64,000 nucleotides of DNA from Atrina japonica (lineage: Eukaryota > Mollusca > Bivalvia > Pterioida > Pinnidae): assembly GCA_030159075.1 (NCBI GenBank), contig BROG01000916.1:62001-126000 (forward strand). The letters are read 5' to 3'. How positions within the stretch are numbered: position 1 is the stretch's first letter; each line of letters opens with the position of its first letter. The notes under the pieces were generated by a model. The model was not told the DNA's origin, did no database searches, and saw only the letters and a list, made by a program, of their open reading frames with translations. The position numbers and the translations under genes are program-made. This document shows positions 13,620 to 27,902 of the stretch, piece after piece.

Positions 13620-14210
13620 GAAACAGTAGCTGACATTAGCTTACATCTCTATAACTAACTGCTGGACACATTAGCTGATGCCTTTACAACTAACTGCTGG
13701 ACACATTAGCTGACAACTCTACAACTAACTGCTGTACACATTAGCTTACATATGTACATCTCTACAACTAACTGCTGGACACATTAGCTTACATGTACAT
13801 CTCTACAACTAACTGCTGGATACATAAGTTGACATCTCTAAAACTAACCGCTGGACACATTAGCTTACATGTACATATCTACAACTAACTGCTGGATACA
13901 TAAGTTGACATCTCTACAACTAACCGCTGGACACATTAGCTTACATGTACATCTCTACAACTAACTGCTGGATACATAAGCTGACATCACTACAACTAAC
14001 CGCTGGACACAATAGCTTACATCTGTACCACTACTCTATTGAACTGCTAGAAACATTAGCTTACACCTATACAAATATCTGCGAGAAACATTAGCTTACA
14101 CCTATACAAATAACTGCTAGAAACATTAGCTTACACCTATACAAATAACTGCCAGAAACATTAGATTACACCTCTACCACATACTGAGACATTAGCTTAC
14201 ACCTCTAGGA
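13620..14210. repeat. Minisatellite, about 35-41-bp unit
   Basis: About 14 copies of ACAACTAACTGCTGGACACA-TTAGCTTACATGTACATCT with variants; the last copies drift to AATAACTGCYAGAAACATTAG. Confidence 0.92.
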
Positions 14211-14803
14211 CATACTGTTGGAAGAAGAAGTGTTCAATTGCATTCGCCACACACATACATGTAGGCTACTGTATATTGGCAAGCAATTGATTTTTGTTTG
14301 TATTCTCTATAGATCTAACACTGCTATAATGTCAATTTGTTCCCAGCATGTCAAATGTACTAGCACTGTTAAAATTAAATCCCAAGTGAGTGATAAAATG
14401 AAATTAAAACCCAAAAGAGTAATAGAAACCATTGTAATACATCTTGTGATGAACCAATGCACCAGTATTGAAATTTTGTACAAAGTTTCAGTTTTCAGGA
14501 AGTGATTCCAGATCTATTTAGTAATTCTTTACTACTTTAATTCGCTTTAATTGGCAATATTGTGGTAATTATCTTCATGTACTTGACAAGAGATCCATTT
14601 TCACATTTTTTCTCTCACTTTTAATGACTTGTAGAGATTTTTGTGCCAGCATCATCTTGTTGACATTTTGAGTCTCTGCTTCAAAGGGGAGATAACTTCA
14701 TTAAAAATGTAGGCTTCTGTATTATATCTTACACTTGAATATATATGATATATGCATCTCCTTGACTCTTTATACTGCAAATCATCTATTTTCTGTGTTA
14801 CAG

Positions 14804-15059
14804 GGGGTCTCTGTGGCTAAATGGTTAGAGTATCATGCTTTAAACCATGAAGTCTCACTTCTGGACAGCACAGGTTCAAGCTCCGCTGGAATCTTAAGCT
14901 AATTTTTGTGGGAAAGTTTACTTGCGGAAGGCTGTTGGTCTCTTCCCAGGTACATGGTAACTGGGTTCTCTCCTCCACCATTAAAAACTGGCTGCCACCA
15001 TATAACTGAGTGAAAAATTGTTGATTGTGGCATAAAACACTTTTCAAAATTTAAAAAAC
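14804..15059 (+). mobile_element. SINE family B, best copy, with target-site duplication
   Basis: Full element from GGGGTCTCTGTGGCTAAATG to a GGCATAAAACACTTTTCA tail. The 13-bp direct repeat TTCTGTGTTACAG flanks it (14791-14803 and 15060-15072). An open minus-strand frame inside it is not a gene. Confidence 0.88.
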
Positions 15060-15072
15060 TTCTGTGTTACAG

Positions 15073-18009
15073 AGTTTGAGATCAAGCAACTGAATAAAAA
15101 TACCAAGGAATCAATCTTATGATTTCTGTGTGGATCAAGTTATCGTCTTAGAAAAAAAGAACATCATTATGCATTATTGCTTAAATACAAATTTCCTTAA
15201 GATTGAAACGATTATTTATTCCGGGGGGGGGGGGCAAGCTATGTATTTGGTCTGATTCATTCATCTTGTAGTTAAACTAACCCATAACATCAATTAAACT
15301 TACTAAATAGCGTATTTAAAGATCACAAAGCTTATGTCACATCAACATATTCTGATTTCCCTTCCCAATTTAGATTATCTAATCTCAGACAAAACATAAT
15401 TCAACTACACATGTATACCCCTTTCCCAATTTACCCGACCTCAATGGATATCTTTAACCACAGCACTAAAAATAGACCAAAAGTCCAAAACCGGGTCAAC
15501 TTTGAAAAACAAAATACAGGACTACTCCAACATCTGATGCATAACATGTGCTAAGTATCTTAACCCTTTATACCCTACAGGCCATAATAGACTGGTCTAG
15601 ACAATAGAAAAGAGCATACCATCTAGATATTTAGGGATGAAAGGGTTAAGATGTATATGTCATGTAAGTTTATTTGATGTATGAGAGGTAGAAATGGATA
15701 AATCTGAGTTTGACCAATCTTCTTAACTAGATGCCTTAGCCCAGGTGATGGCATCCCCCACCTCCTCAAATTTGCAGAGGTGAGCTAACAAGAGACTGAA
15801 AGAGTCTTATTAATCACATGAGTCCATTTTTTGTTTATAGAACAAGAGTCGTGAAATTCTAGAGATAAAAAATGTTTGAATATTCAGGACAGAAAGAATA
15901 GTAAAAAAAACAGAGAATCTATATCCATCCCTTCCCCACCCTTTCCTGATCTCAGAAGTTTTCCTGTACAGGACTTAACATGCATTCATTGCCTATATAC
16001 TCTCTACATGCAGCTCTCAACAAGGCTAGCTATCATCAGTAGTGAAGAACGGAAATCTAACATGCACTTTACGTATAAATAGGGTCACTTCCTGTGCAGT
16101 GTGTATACTTCAAAGGGCTTTAAGGTGTAGTAATTGAAATAGTCAGTGAATTTTTCTGAATGAAATCATATATGTTTCTTCCTTTAGAAATGAATTCACA
16201 ATGAATGAATGACTTCCGACATTTATCTACACGACATGTATGTATCATGTGCCACTGGAATTCCCATTGAAGGTGTTTACATAAGAGTTTTAGCGTCATG
16301 TGTCACCAGTTTTCCTAAAATATTTCACCATATTTTTGATAAAAAAATTATAAATAGATTTCCCAAAACAATGTTTGTTAATCACTCTTTTCCTCCTCCC
16401 TCTCTGAAGTGCATAAATAAGAACATGACTCATGTATAAAATGAACAATATATATTGTCCTATTGACTGGTAAGAATGAACAGTACCATATATTAAATGT
16501 ATTATGATAATTATGTTTATGTGATAAAATAAATCCTTTCGAATTTTTATTTCATACACTTGGTTTAATTGTACATGTACATATACATGTAACTTGTAGT
16601 GTCAAAACAAAGGGTACAATAATTGAAAAGTATGATTATCTCCCCTTTTTATGCCCTTGGGAGCAAACAAAAATGTTGTTAAACTTATCTTTAGACCCCT
16701 TCATGAGAATAATTTGGAACAATGGATCATCAATAAAAAAAATCAAGAGTACTGCACATCTGAGGATTGATTGATAAGTATATAGAGCCTCATATATGTA
16801 AAGTTTTGTCTTTTGGGAGATGTATTTCACTATTTTTCAACATAATCTCCTGCAGTGTTTATCCACTTTAATCTTTTGCCAGTGATGTATACCTTTAAGA
16901 GCCTCAATGCTACTTTTAAAAAAGTTCTTGATTGTCCAGAAAATGGGCAACCCTGCTTTATACTTTCAATGTTCAAGGCTCAATCAATCAACCCTCTGAG
17001 TAGAAGATATGTCTGTCCATCATGAATCAGCAGTGAAGGAATGAAAGTGTTAGGGTGATGACAAAGAAAGTTAATGGACAATCAGACAAACAGACAATGG
17101 AACATATGGATGGAGGGTACAGTACAACTATATCATAACATGCCCCGCCTTACATGGGCACATTTCAAAGGTCTAGGATTTAGTGGATTATTTACCTGAG
17201 TTATGGGACTTTATGTATGACTTACCTGTTGTTTTCTGAATTATGCAGTGATGAATAAAGTCCAGTACACATCTAGTCATGGTTTAAAGGTGCACTAGCT
17301 GTGTCCACCAAAAAAAGAAAAATTCAATTTTTTCTATATTTACTACTTGTACTTGATATACTGTAACAAATAAGAGCTGTACCGAGGTATAAAAACCTTA
17401 TATTCCTATATATTTTGTGAAAATAAGGTCAGAACCAGTGTGGTATGCATATACAAGTCGTAATGTTGAATTAATCAATTGTAAGTAAATAGTTGCCAAA
17501 CTGGGTTTCTCAAGCAATTTTTACAAAATATATAGGAATTCAAGAATTTTTATGCCTGTGTTTATCTCTTTTTTTTCGTTATTGTATATCAATTTAAGTA
17601 GTAAAAATGTAAAGAATGATTTTGAAAAAGAAACTCCATACCTAATGCCCCTTTAATCATCAAAATATTTACAAAATGTACATTGCTACAAGTACATGAA
17701 AATTGTTTGTTGTGACCTTAAGGGTCCTCATAATATTGTAGATATTGATACGTTGTGACCCATTGTTTACTGAACAATTCAATGAATTCAAGTACACGAA
17801 ATTTGAAGCAGAAGACTTTCTTTCCGGAAATTAATATTTTGGGGTCAACAAGTTCACATATTTAAATAAATAAGTACATCTCCCACATGTAGACAAATAA
17901 GTAAAAAAAATTTAAAAATATGAACAAATGAAAAAGCTTAGATATATATTGATTTATGTTTTCAAAAATATACATTGTATATGAAAATCAATAAAATATA
18001 GATGAAACT
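15073..18009. other. No gene recognised
   Basis: AT-rich sequence with a G10 run at 15223-15232 and one TTAA element. Open frames near 15876-16082 and 16209-16559 have no recognisable motif, and intron-like base composition continues through them. Confidence 0.6.
15560..15649. mobile_element. TTAA-flanked fold-back element, 90 bp
   Basis: Begins TTAACCCTTTATACCC and ends TTTAGGGATGAAAGGGTTAA: inverted ends with TTAA on both sides, as for piggyBac-type insertion (inference). Confidence 0.6.
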
Positions 18010-18945
18010 AGTTTTCTATCTTACAATGAATAATAGATATATCCTTCTATCGTACAATAGATAATCGCCATATCCTTTTATCGTACAATAAATAATCGAT
18101 ATATCCTTCTATCATACATGTACAATAGATAATAGACATATCCTGCTATTGTACAATAGATAATCTACATATCCTTCTATCATGCAGTAGATAATTGACA
18201 TATCCTTCCATCGTACAATAAATAATCGATATATCCTTCCATCGTACAATAAATAATCGATATATCCTTCCTATCGTACAATAGATAATAGACATATCCT
18301 TCTATTGTACAATAGATAATAGACATATCCTTCTATTGTACAATAGATAATAGACATATCCTTCTATTGTACAATAGATAATATACATATCCTTCTATCG
18401 TATAATAATCTACATATCCTATCATACAATAGATAATAGACATATACTGCTATTGTACAATAGATAATAGACATATCCTTCTATCGTACAATAGATAATA
18501 TAGATATCCTTCTATCGTACAGTAGATAATTGACATATCCTTCTATCGTACAGTAGATAATTGACATATTCTTCCATCGTACAATAAATAATCGATATAT
18601 CCTTCTATCGTACAATAGATAATCTACATGTACATATCCTTCTATCGTACAAAAGCTAATTGACATATCCTTCTATTGTACATGTACAGTAAATAATCGA
18701 CATATCCTTCTATCATGCAATAAATAATCGACATATCCTTCTTTCGTACAATAAATAATCGACATATCCTTCTTTCGTACAATAAATAATTGACATATCC
18801 TTCTATTGTACAATAGATAATCAACATATCCTTTTATTGTACAATAGATAATCAACATATCCTTTTATCGTACAATAGATAATCAACATATCCTTTTATC
18901 GTACAATAAATAATTGACATATCTTTTTATCTTACAGTCAACAAA
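18010..18945. repeat. Minisatellite, about 31-bp unit
   Basis: About 29 copies of AGATAATCGACATATCCTTC-TATCGTACAAT, with occasional insertions of ACATGT. Short minus-strand open frames across it are repeat artefacts. Confidence 0.95.
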
Positions 18946-20952
18946 ATCTATCAATAACAGGTTCAGACATTGAACATGTATTAATAATAAGTGAGTCCTT
19001 CTGTGTGTTAAAATAACTCTGGAGACAGAGATATGTATATATTGATCAATGACTAAAGTTACTAGTTCTGTTAGCTTAATGAATCAATTGTTTGCATGGT
19101 AATGTGATTACAAAATTAGTTTCATGAGTAATAAAGGACAATCAAACAGACTAATTATTGGGTTGATCAAGATAACAGTCATGACTAGGGGATTCTGTTT
19201 ACAGACCTGTTTTAAATTCACCAATGACATTTATTTTTTAGTTTAAATCCGATGGGTCATGTTAGTAAACGTAAAAGAACAAAAACAGCTGTTGTGGTCC
19301 CTTGAGACAGAGAAAATGTTTTGAGTCTGTATGTTGTCAAGAAGTGACTGAAAAGATACATTTGTACAATAATTTGCCTACAACGCATATCTATAGTTAA
19401 AATAATATCTCTTAAAATATGTATCGTAAGTCGTCCTCCCGTTATGTCACAACTTGTCTTGTTTTACCAATCACAACAGAGAAGCTAGTACTGACCAGGT
19501 TATGTCAATGGTCCAGAAGTCAAACAAAAATGTAACTTACAAGTTGCAAAATATTTTCATCATAAATAATATTATTCTGAAATTTCATTTTTTTGTTTCT
19601 GATCAGTTTTAAATCCATCATTTGAAAACCTTGCTTCTTGAGAAATTCAGTTTTTTGACAGTGTCTGTAATGATAATACCGTTGAATTCTGGGAAGGAAC
19701 CCAACTCAGAGTACATGTAGGTGCCATTGTGTCTGTGGTTGGACACCTTACCAATCATAGAACTGACCAGTACTTGCCATTCTGTTCCAGGGAATGGTAA
19801 GCCCCCCCTGTAGATCTGCCTGTAATTGTTACATATGATATAGGCAATAAGACATTATACAGATACATGTAAACTACACCAGCATTTATGTAATACAACA
19901 TGGGACATGTTGATCTAATAGCATTTATTACTGACATACAAATGTATAGAACAGAAGTTTGTTAGCTGCATTATTGTTTGTGTTATTTTGTGCCACGCTC
20001 AACAATTTTTCAATCAAGAAATAATCCCCAACCGCACCTCTATTTATTCTTAGTTGAAAAACGATTTTATAACGAATTTTTGCCTGTAACAAAGCAATTT
20101 TTATGTCCCTTGATGCCGAAATTAACATACATGTATAGTTTAGTATTATAACGAAGCGATTTTCATCATTAAAACAAAAGTCATTTCTTGATATTTTTGC
20201 CCAGCATATGTACATGTAGGCCTACTCTCTGATTAAATAAGTTGTGTAAATAAAAAGTAACAAAAGTTCTGTTTTCTTTTTACTTTCTGTACTTAAGTTC
20301 CTGTTTAACCTGAATACAGTGTGAATTTTTCTTAACAAATTGACTTGTAACCTTTTGCAGTACCTATATAACAAAGTGCCTGTATAAGAAATTGAAAAAT
20401 AAGGTCCCTTGAAATATGTTATAAGTGAGTTTAACTGTATGATGCAGCAAGTTTTTCAAATGTCATATGATTTATTTTCTAGAGTTTTTCTTACAAATGT
20501 CGGTCACTGGTCTATGCATGCTCAGTTAACCAGTAAGGGAACCTGTAATATATATGTACCACTGTAGACTACAAACTCGCCTACACAGTTTTTAATTTAA
20601 ACATAACTAAAATCAAGAATGGTTTCAATCCATTATGCATACCTGTGTCATATTGCACTGCCATTTTGCACCTGTAAGTTAAATTTTATGAATGAAAGAA
20701 AGACATGAATCATCAGAAATCTTTTCTTTTTTTGAGTTATTTTATTTCGACACCTACAGTTTAACAGTTTGACTTGATATTCTATAGAAATGATGATCTG
20801 GTAAGTAAACCTAGACTTTAAAAGCCATGACACAGTGGTGTTGGTATTATGCGTTTAAGTACATGTACATACATACATAATGTATCGGACAGAGAAAAAT
20901 GTCATTTTTTGAGGAAAATAAAAACCGTGTGTACTAATAATGTACATCAAGG
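18946..20952. other. No gene recognised
   Basis: AT-rich non-coding sequence. A diverged element around 20320-20440 (AACAAAGTGCCTGTATAAG ... TTTAACTGTA) resembles the CACTGTA-ended elements. Nothing else could be supported. Confidence 0.55.
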
Positions 20953-21431
20953 TACAGTGAAATCTCACTATCTCCAAATTCAGGGGACCTCCCCATTACT
21001 TCGAGATATCCAAAATTCGAGTTAACCAATCTATTCTTATTGGACAACGAATAGAACTACTCAGGCTACTGCTTAATTCAAATTGGAGCTAAGCAATGAT
21101 TAATTACACTTTCATCTTGGCGCGTTCATGGAAGTCGATTGTCCCATGTTTTGCAGGTAAACAAGTAATTTTAAGAATGTTTTTGGGTACAAAATGTAAA
21201 CCTTCAATCGCAGATGGTAGCTTTAAGATAACAAGTGACAATTTTGTAATATTTCGATACTTCGGACCAGAAAAATACTTTGAGATAAGTGAAATTTCAA
21301 GGTAAAAACTTCAAGATATCCAGAATAAAAGTAGTATAAATATATAGTAAAATAATCAGCACCTGCCGTTCGACTTTGACATAAACTGAATTTCGACTCA
21401 TCCGATTTTGACATAACGAGATTTCACTGTA
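20953..21431. mobile_element. 479-bp inverted-repeat element (TACAGTGAAATCTC ends)
   Basis: Perfect 14-bp TIRs TACAGTGAAATCTC and GAGATTTCACTGTA. The interior includes ACTTCGAGATATCCAAAATT near the left and CTTCAAGATATCCAG nearer the right. No transposase frame; likely a non-autonomous Tc1/mariner-type element. Confidence 0.75.
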
Positions 21432-21805
21432 TTTCTAAATATACTACATACATGTTGTATCACATACACAATTTTCAAAATTTTTGGTCCAGAGATGTGA
21501 AAGTTATCTATCAAACCCAATTTAAAATACGGGTAGAAATTTACCTCCTATACATACCCAAAGGCACTATAAGGGAAATCATTGTACAAAGAACGATGGG
21601 TAATTCAGTATGTACCAAATTTTTAAGTACTTGCAGCCACCTGGTAAAATCTTAATATAGTATAGTTTTACAGCATATTACATTTTTTTTTATTGAAAAA
21701 TGCATAGAAATCTGTAAAAGTAAGGTGATGTGATGGACATGTCACAATAACTCAAGTACATTGTAAGAAAAGGTTAGGAACCAGTGATTTTTATGTATAA
21801 AGTTG

Positions 21806-21958
21806 AACAATGAAACCTGTCTTTAGAGACCATCTAATCTGCCACTGAAGTGGTAATTTAACAGTGAGGTGGACTCTCAAGAGTGGTTTCAGAATGTGGT
21901 CTCAGAAGACAGGTGTGTGCTTCCATGACAGTTGTCTCTCTAGAGGGGTTCCACTGTC
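21806..21958. mobile_element. Element of the AGAGACC / CACTGT-ended type
   Basis: Left AATGAAACCTGTCTTTAGAG and right GAGGGGTTCCACTGT are diverged inverted ends around GGTCTCAGAAGACAGGTG. Confidence 0.55.
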
Positions 21959-21961
21959 CCA

Positions 21962-21984
21962 TATTTTTTTTTTTTTTTTTTTTT
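21962..21984. repeat. Poly(T) run
   Basis: About 20 T residues followed by TGTTTGATG and a short A run. Confidence 0.8.
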
Positions 21985-22251
21985 GTTTGATGTAAAAAAA
22001 AAAGTCAAAATTATGGGGTGTGTACAAATTTTTGATGGGTACTGTAGTTATTTATTATGGTAACTGTATAGCAACATTAACACCTAGGCTGTTTGCACAT
22101 AGGGTATATGTGACACCTACATATTGTATAGTGAAATAATTTGTATGTTAACAACCCCATATGTCCTGGGAAAGTGAATACCATTTATTATTTGTCTTGT
22201 GAAATGCTGGTTGTGTCTCCCAGGGTACATGTAGTATATGTATGAATTACA

Positions 22252-22253
<2 letters not shown>

Positions 22254-22290
<37 letters not shown>

Positions 22291-22296
22291 CTCCCT

Positions 22297-22382
<86 letters not shown>
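22254..22382. repeat. (CT)n microsatellite
   Basis: About 129 bp of CT with one imperfect CCCTCCTCCCTCCCCCC block near 22286. Minus-strand Arg-Glu frames across it are artefacts. Confidence 0.97.
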
Positions 22383-22384
<2 letters not shown>

Positions 22385-23190
22385 ATAGGATAAATGCATT
22401 GCAACAATAAATATTCCATTTGAAAGTTTTGTATTTTTTTTTTCCACAAATGCAAATGAAAAATTTCATTTTTTGGGGGTAAAACAGGTGTCAAAATGAT
22501 GACTGGTTATCTTCAAACTTTCCATAAATTTGCATTTATTTTGTAAATTTATTTGTACTGCACAGTTCCGGTCATCTTTTTCATGACAAGATGACGGTGT
22601 ATGTGAAAGCTTGTACTTTAGACAGAAAAACTTGCTACTCATTGATATTCTCTAACCTGAACAGCCATGTAGTATTGTGGTAAGTCAGTTATAGCAGAGC
22701 ATCATCTTCCGACCATATGCCAGCTCTCTAGATGCAAATTGTACTACTCTCATGTTGATGATCCTGTGAATGTTTCCAAAGGTTACATTAAGTACACTTT
22801 AAAGAATGCATTTCTCTGACCTCGGGGAAGCCAAATTTAGAGAAGCTAAATCATATACACATGTAATTCCACCACCCCCTAAAAAAAAAATGTGTGTGTG
22901 TGTGTGTGTCTGGTAACATATAATTTGATAAGATTACATAGGCAGGTACTCGGGAGCTTTCATCATAACCAACCATGTTATTTTTCAAATTTATCAGAGT
23001 TTCCAAAGTAAAATTTAAAACTTAAGTCTGTAGAAAGACTTTGAAAATATTAATATAGGAATTGTCAGGTAACCAGAAACTCAAAATTTTGTTTCTTTGG
23101 CCTGATGTTGAGTGTAATTATAAGAGACTGCAGCTTGTTCCAAAATAACATTTTTATTACGTAAATAAGACGACAGTCTGCCTCATTCAT

Positions 23191-23281
23191 TTAACTCATC
23201 AACCCCTGAGAAACAATGAACTATTCTATAAATCAATGATTTAGGCCAGTCCAAATGTGTCTTTAGAGGTGAATGAGTTAA
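23191..23281. mobile_element. TTAA-flanked fold-back element, 91 bp
   Basis: TTAACTCATCAACCCCTGAG at the left and TAGAGGTGAATGAGTTAA at the right. One of the clearest members of the family. Confidence 0.68.
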
Positions 23282-24015
23282 TGAGAAAAATGTACTCGGT
23301 GATGAAATATCATCTGAAACATCTTTTGTGAAAAGCTTCAACTACCTAGCTACAAGCATAGAACAGTCACTTTGCATTATGGGTAATCACTGTCATAGAA
23401 CAAATCGTTAGTGGATTTTTAGGCAAGTCTTATCTGGCATATTCCATCAAGTAAATGACTGCCAACATTATTTACACAAAATTTACACATTTCTGTTCCC
23501 TATGTTCTGTCATGATTGATAAGACATGTGCTTTTGATGGAATAGTAAATATTTACTCTTGTCTGTCTTTGATGGTGGTAGATTAGCCAGTGATTTAACA
23601 TTATTACGAGTTCTGATTACAATGTATTATACTTGATAGCTATACAACACTCCATTCTCATTGACCTTGAATGAGCTTTGAATATACAGAATCATTTTAA
23701 GGTATTTGGATGCCTCCACTAATTATCATCTGAGGGTATCAAGAGATTTTGAAATTCACCGGTCTTACCAGAAAAAACGGTAAATTTTACAAAAGTCAGG
23801 TGAAGTCTATCTGATAACTGGTCCAGTTGACCTGTAATTTTCCATTTTATTTCAATCGTGTATATATACAGACCAGTAAAAACTTTCCTTTGACCAGTGA
23901 AATTCATTTATTCACTGGTCCAGATGACCAGTAATTTTTTTTATGTCAAAATGTCTGTGGGTATAAAACAGAAGAGATCAGCATGTTGAGAATACAAAAC
24001 AAACTCCTAAATATA

Positions 24016-24212
24016 ATACCATGGAACCTGTCTTGAGAGACCATTCTCATTAGAGACCACCTGTCTTCTGAGACCACACTCTGAAACCACTTGGTTACAT
24101 GTATATAATCCTTTTTCCATAGAACCAGTATCTTTTGAGATAGCACCTGTCTTATTAGAGACAACATTTCAGTGGCTTATGGAGTGGTCTGGGAAGACAG
24201 GTTTTACTGTAT
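24016..24212. mobile_element. Element of the AGAGACC / ACTGTA-ended type
   Basis: Left CATGGAACCTGTCTTGAGAG, interior GAGACCACCTGTCTTCTGAG, right AAGACAGGTTTTACTGTA. Confidence 0.6.
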
Positions 24213-24639
24213 TACATTAACAACTACCATCAGGGCCTGAAGGAACCTTGATAATCCTATTTTGAGAATTTTTTAGATTTAAGTAATTCTTCATGTAAAT
24301 TTTATCATGAAAATAATAAAGAATTACATGTACTTAGGTGAAAAAGAATTTCTTGGAATAGGATATTCATGAAATCTGAGTGGCTAAACTTTGTTGAGAA
24401 TATTATTACGTTTTCACCAAACTTACTCAGTAGTCAAGCTCAACTTTTATTTGTGTTTTTGTTCTTTTTTTTTCCGATTGTTTGTTTTTTGCATTGTAGC
24501 TGTTTGTAAAAGCTTTGGATGTGACTAAATAGGAAACACATTTTTTCTCTCACATCATAATAATTGGGTCACATTTATGATTTTGCCATTAAAAGTTGAA
24601 AATACAGATATACATAGATGGTAAACCACTATATGTACC

Positions 24640-26362
24640 ACTTCCTACAGTGGTCAGTGAATGTGAAGCTGCATTTACAACACTACAACCATATTGTACA
24701 ATCACTACCATCTTGTACAACATCTTGCTAAATGTGTAGCTACATATACCACTACTATCTTCTACAACCACTACCATCTTGTACAACCACTGCTATCAAG
24801 TACAACCACTGCCATCTTGTACAACCACCAACATCTTGTATAACCACTACCATCTAGTACAACCACTACCATCTTGTACAATCATTACCATCTCATACAA
24901 CCACTACTATCCTGTACAACCACTACCATCTTGTACAACCAATACAATCTAGTATAACAACTACCATCTTGTACAACCACTACCATCTCATACAACCACT
25001 ACTGTCCTGTACAATTACTACCATATTGTACAACCACTACCATCGAGTATAACCACAACTATCTTGTACAACCACTACTATCCTGTACAACCACTACCAT
25101 TTAGTACAACCACTACCATCTCATACAACTACTACTATCCTGTACAACCACTACTATCCTGTACAACCACTACCATCTGGTACATCCACTACCATCAAGT
25201 ACAATCACTACCATCAGGTACAACCACCACCATCTTGTATAACCATTACCATTTCTAACAACAACTACCATCTTGTACAATCACTGCCATCTTGTACAAC
25301 TACCACCATCTTGTACAACCACCATATTGTATAACCACTATCATCTTGTACAACCACTACCATCAAATACAACCACTGCCATCTTGTACAACCACTAAAA
25401 TCCTATACAACCAATACCAACTTGTACAACCACTACCACCTTGTCCAACCACTACCATCTCATACAACCACTATTATCCTATACAACCACTACCATCTCA
25501 TACAACCACTACTATCCTGTACAACCACTACCATCTCATACAACCACTACATCTCATACAACCACTACTATCCTATACAACCACTACCATCTCATACAAC
25601 CACTACTATCCTATACAACCACTACCATCTCATACAACCACTACTATCCTGTACAACCACTACCATCTCATACAACCACTACTATCCAGTACAACCACCA
25701 TCATCTTGTACAAACACCACTATCCTGTACAACCACCATCATATTGTACAACCACTATTATCCTGTACAACCACTACCATCAAATACAACCACTGCCATC
25801 TTGTACAACCACTAAAATCCTGTACAACCAATACCAACTTGTACAACCACTACCACCTTGTCCAACCACTACCATCTCATACAACCACTATTATCCTATA
25901 CAACCACTACATCTCATACAACCACTGCTATCCTATACAACCACTACCATCTCATACAACCACTACTATCCTGTACAACCACTACCATCTCATCCAACCA
26001 CTACTAACCTATACAACCACTACCATCTCATACAACCACTGCTATCCTATACAACCACTACATGTCATACAACCACTACCATCTCATACAACCACTGCTA
26101 TCCTATACAACCACTACCATCTCATACAACCACTACTATCCTATACAACCACTACCATCTCATCCAACCACTGCTATCCTATACAACCACTACCATCTCA
26201 TACAACCACTACTATCCTATACAACCACTATCATCTCATCCAACCACTGCTATCCTATACAACCACTACCATCTCATACAACAACTATTGTCTTTTACAA
26301 CCAATACCATGTCTTACAACCACAGTTCTTGTACAACCACTACCATTTTGTACAACATTCAG
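24640..26362. repeat. Large minisatellite, 19-bp unit, about 90 copies
   Basis: Units such as TACAACCACTACCATCTCA and TACAACCACTACTATCCTG alternate, giving a 38-bp higher-order period in the middle. Because the unit is almost stop-free on the plus strand, all three frames stay open for hundreds of codons (up to 360) with a 19-residue repeat. There is no initiator context, codon bias or splice evidence for translation. Confidence 0.96.
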
Positions 26363-26365
26363 TTA

Positions 26366-27902
26366 AATCTGTAGCTAGCAGTATATAAACTACTGCTATG
26401 ACCACCAGATTGGACATATTGGACACACTTCCCATAGTACAACAGAGTGCATGATAATGTAGCTAGTACAGTGTGTATATATCAGGTACTGACACTATCT
26501 CCATCTAGTCATTGCATGCAACATTCCCCAACAGAAAACCACTGTGTCATTATTATTTCCTCTTGCTGTCTCTCTGAACATACTTTCATGTCAGCTATCA
26601 TTAATTTTTCATTTGGAGAGAACTCGGTGTTACTGATTTTTGTGTCAATCATTAGGTGTCATTAGATCTCAGTTAATGGCAGACTTTACCTTAATGTAAT
26701 CAGAACTGATGAAATGCCTTTGTCAGTCTTTTCATCTGAATGTGATTATTGATTGCTTTTGCTGGGGGGAGCCAGAATTTTGTCATTGTTTTGTGTATAT
26801 ATTGTACATGTACTGGTATGTACCGGTATTTTAGCTCATGGGATTTTAGGACAGTTGACTAATGTTCCTGTAGATAAACAGTAAAACCGGCTTAGCAACC
26901 ACCTGTGTATAAAGACCACCTTGTCACAAAGACCGTTTTTTTTTTTGCTGTCCCCAATAGTACCACTTGTGTACAAATCAACCTCCATATAAAGACCACC
27001 TCACTATAAAGACTGGTGTTGTTGTGTCCCTAAGGAGGTCGTTATATATACAAGACGAGTCTGTTACTCACTGGTTATTCTGTTACAGATAATGGGACAC
27101 ATTTTGTGTGGGCCATTGCAGTAAGTAAAAAACTAATAATGGGACACATTATCTTAGATGGTTTTGATGAGTTAAAAAACATAATTACATTTTCCACCTA
27201 TGAGGCAAGTTCAAAATCAGTAAGTAAAAAACTAATAATGGGACATTTTGCATTATACTTAGATGGTTTTGCCATCATGAGGCAAATATACTAGTAGTAG
27301 GTCAATAGGTCAACTGAAAACTTATCTGTCGTAATCAAGGTCAAGGTCAGATCGTCAAAGTATAATTTGTCTAGATTTCCGTGTATGTTAGTGATAAGTT
27401 ATAAAATTTAGAGATAAAAGTACATGGACAAAATTTTGTCATGTAATTACAACAAAGAAAAAGTCTTTTCTTCCCTCCTGTATTTTAATAACTTATGATG
27501 ATATTTTGATGGGAAATTTATTTTCTTATGAATCGTAAGAGAGGTAGCTTACACAGTGGTAACAGGTACATGTATGTATACAGTCACCTATCTAGGTCAG
27601 GATGCACAGGAAAACTTATATGATAGTGGTAACTGATTAACCTCTATGAAATCAGATTTTAACTGGGTTAAAGATAAAGTCAATATTTTGAACCCAAGTT
27701 CAATATATCTTGAATCAAAACATTACCCTCAACCCTTATATGTACTTTTCTAATGCACTTTGGAGAGAGATAAATAAAGGTCAAAATTTCTTGTTCCATT
27801 GTCCTTTTAAGGAATCGTTATTATTTTTTTATTTTTTTTTTTTCATTCATGATCAGGTCATTTTTGTCACCCAGAGTATGTGTACATAGTTATTGCGATC
27901 TG
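26366..27902. other. No gene recognised
   Basis: Contains a diverged element near 26879-27060 (CAGTAAAACCGGCTTAGC, GTATAAAGACCACC repeats) and a small local duplication of AGTAAAAAACTAATAATGGG at 27122 and 27222. Otherwise AT-rich and featureless. Confidence 0.55.

Noticed and set aside
18010..18945. Resemblance to a CRISPR array (about 31-bp repeats)
   Set aside because: Units are contiguous without unique spacers, and the context is animal DNA; it is a minisatellite.
22117..22494. Arg-Glu repeat frames on the minus strand
   Set aside because: Produced by the (CT)n microsatellite.
25292..26374. 360- and 314-codon open frames with Tyr/Thr/Pro-rich repeats
   Set aside because: They are readings of a 19-bp minisatellite, open in all three plus frames, with no independent coding evidence.
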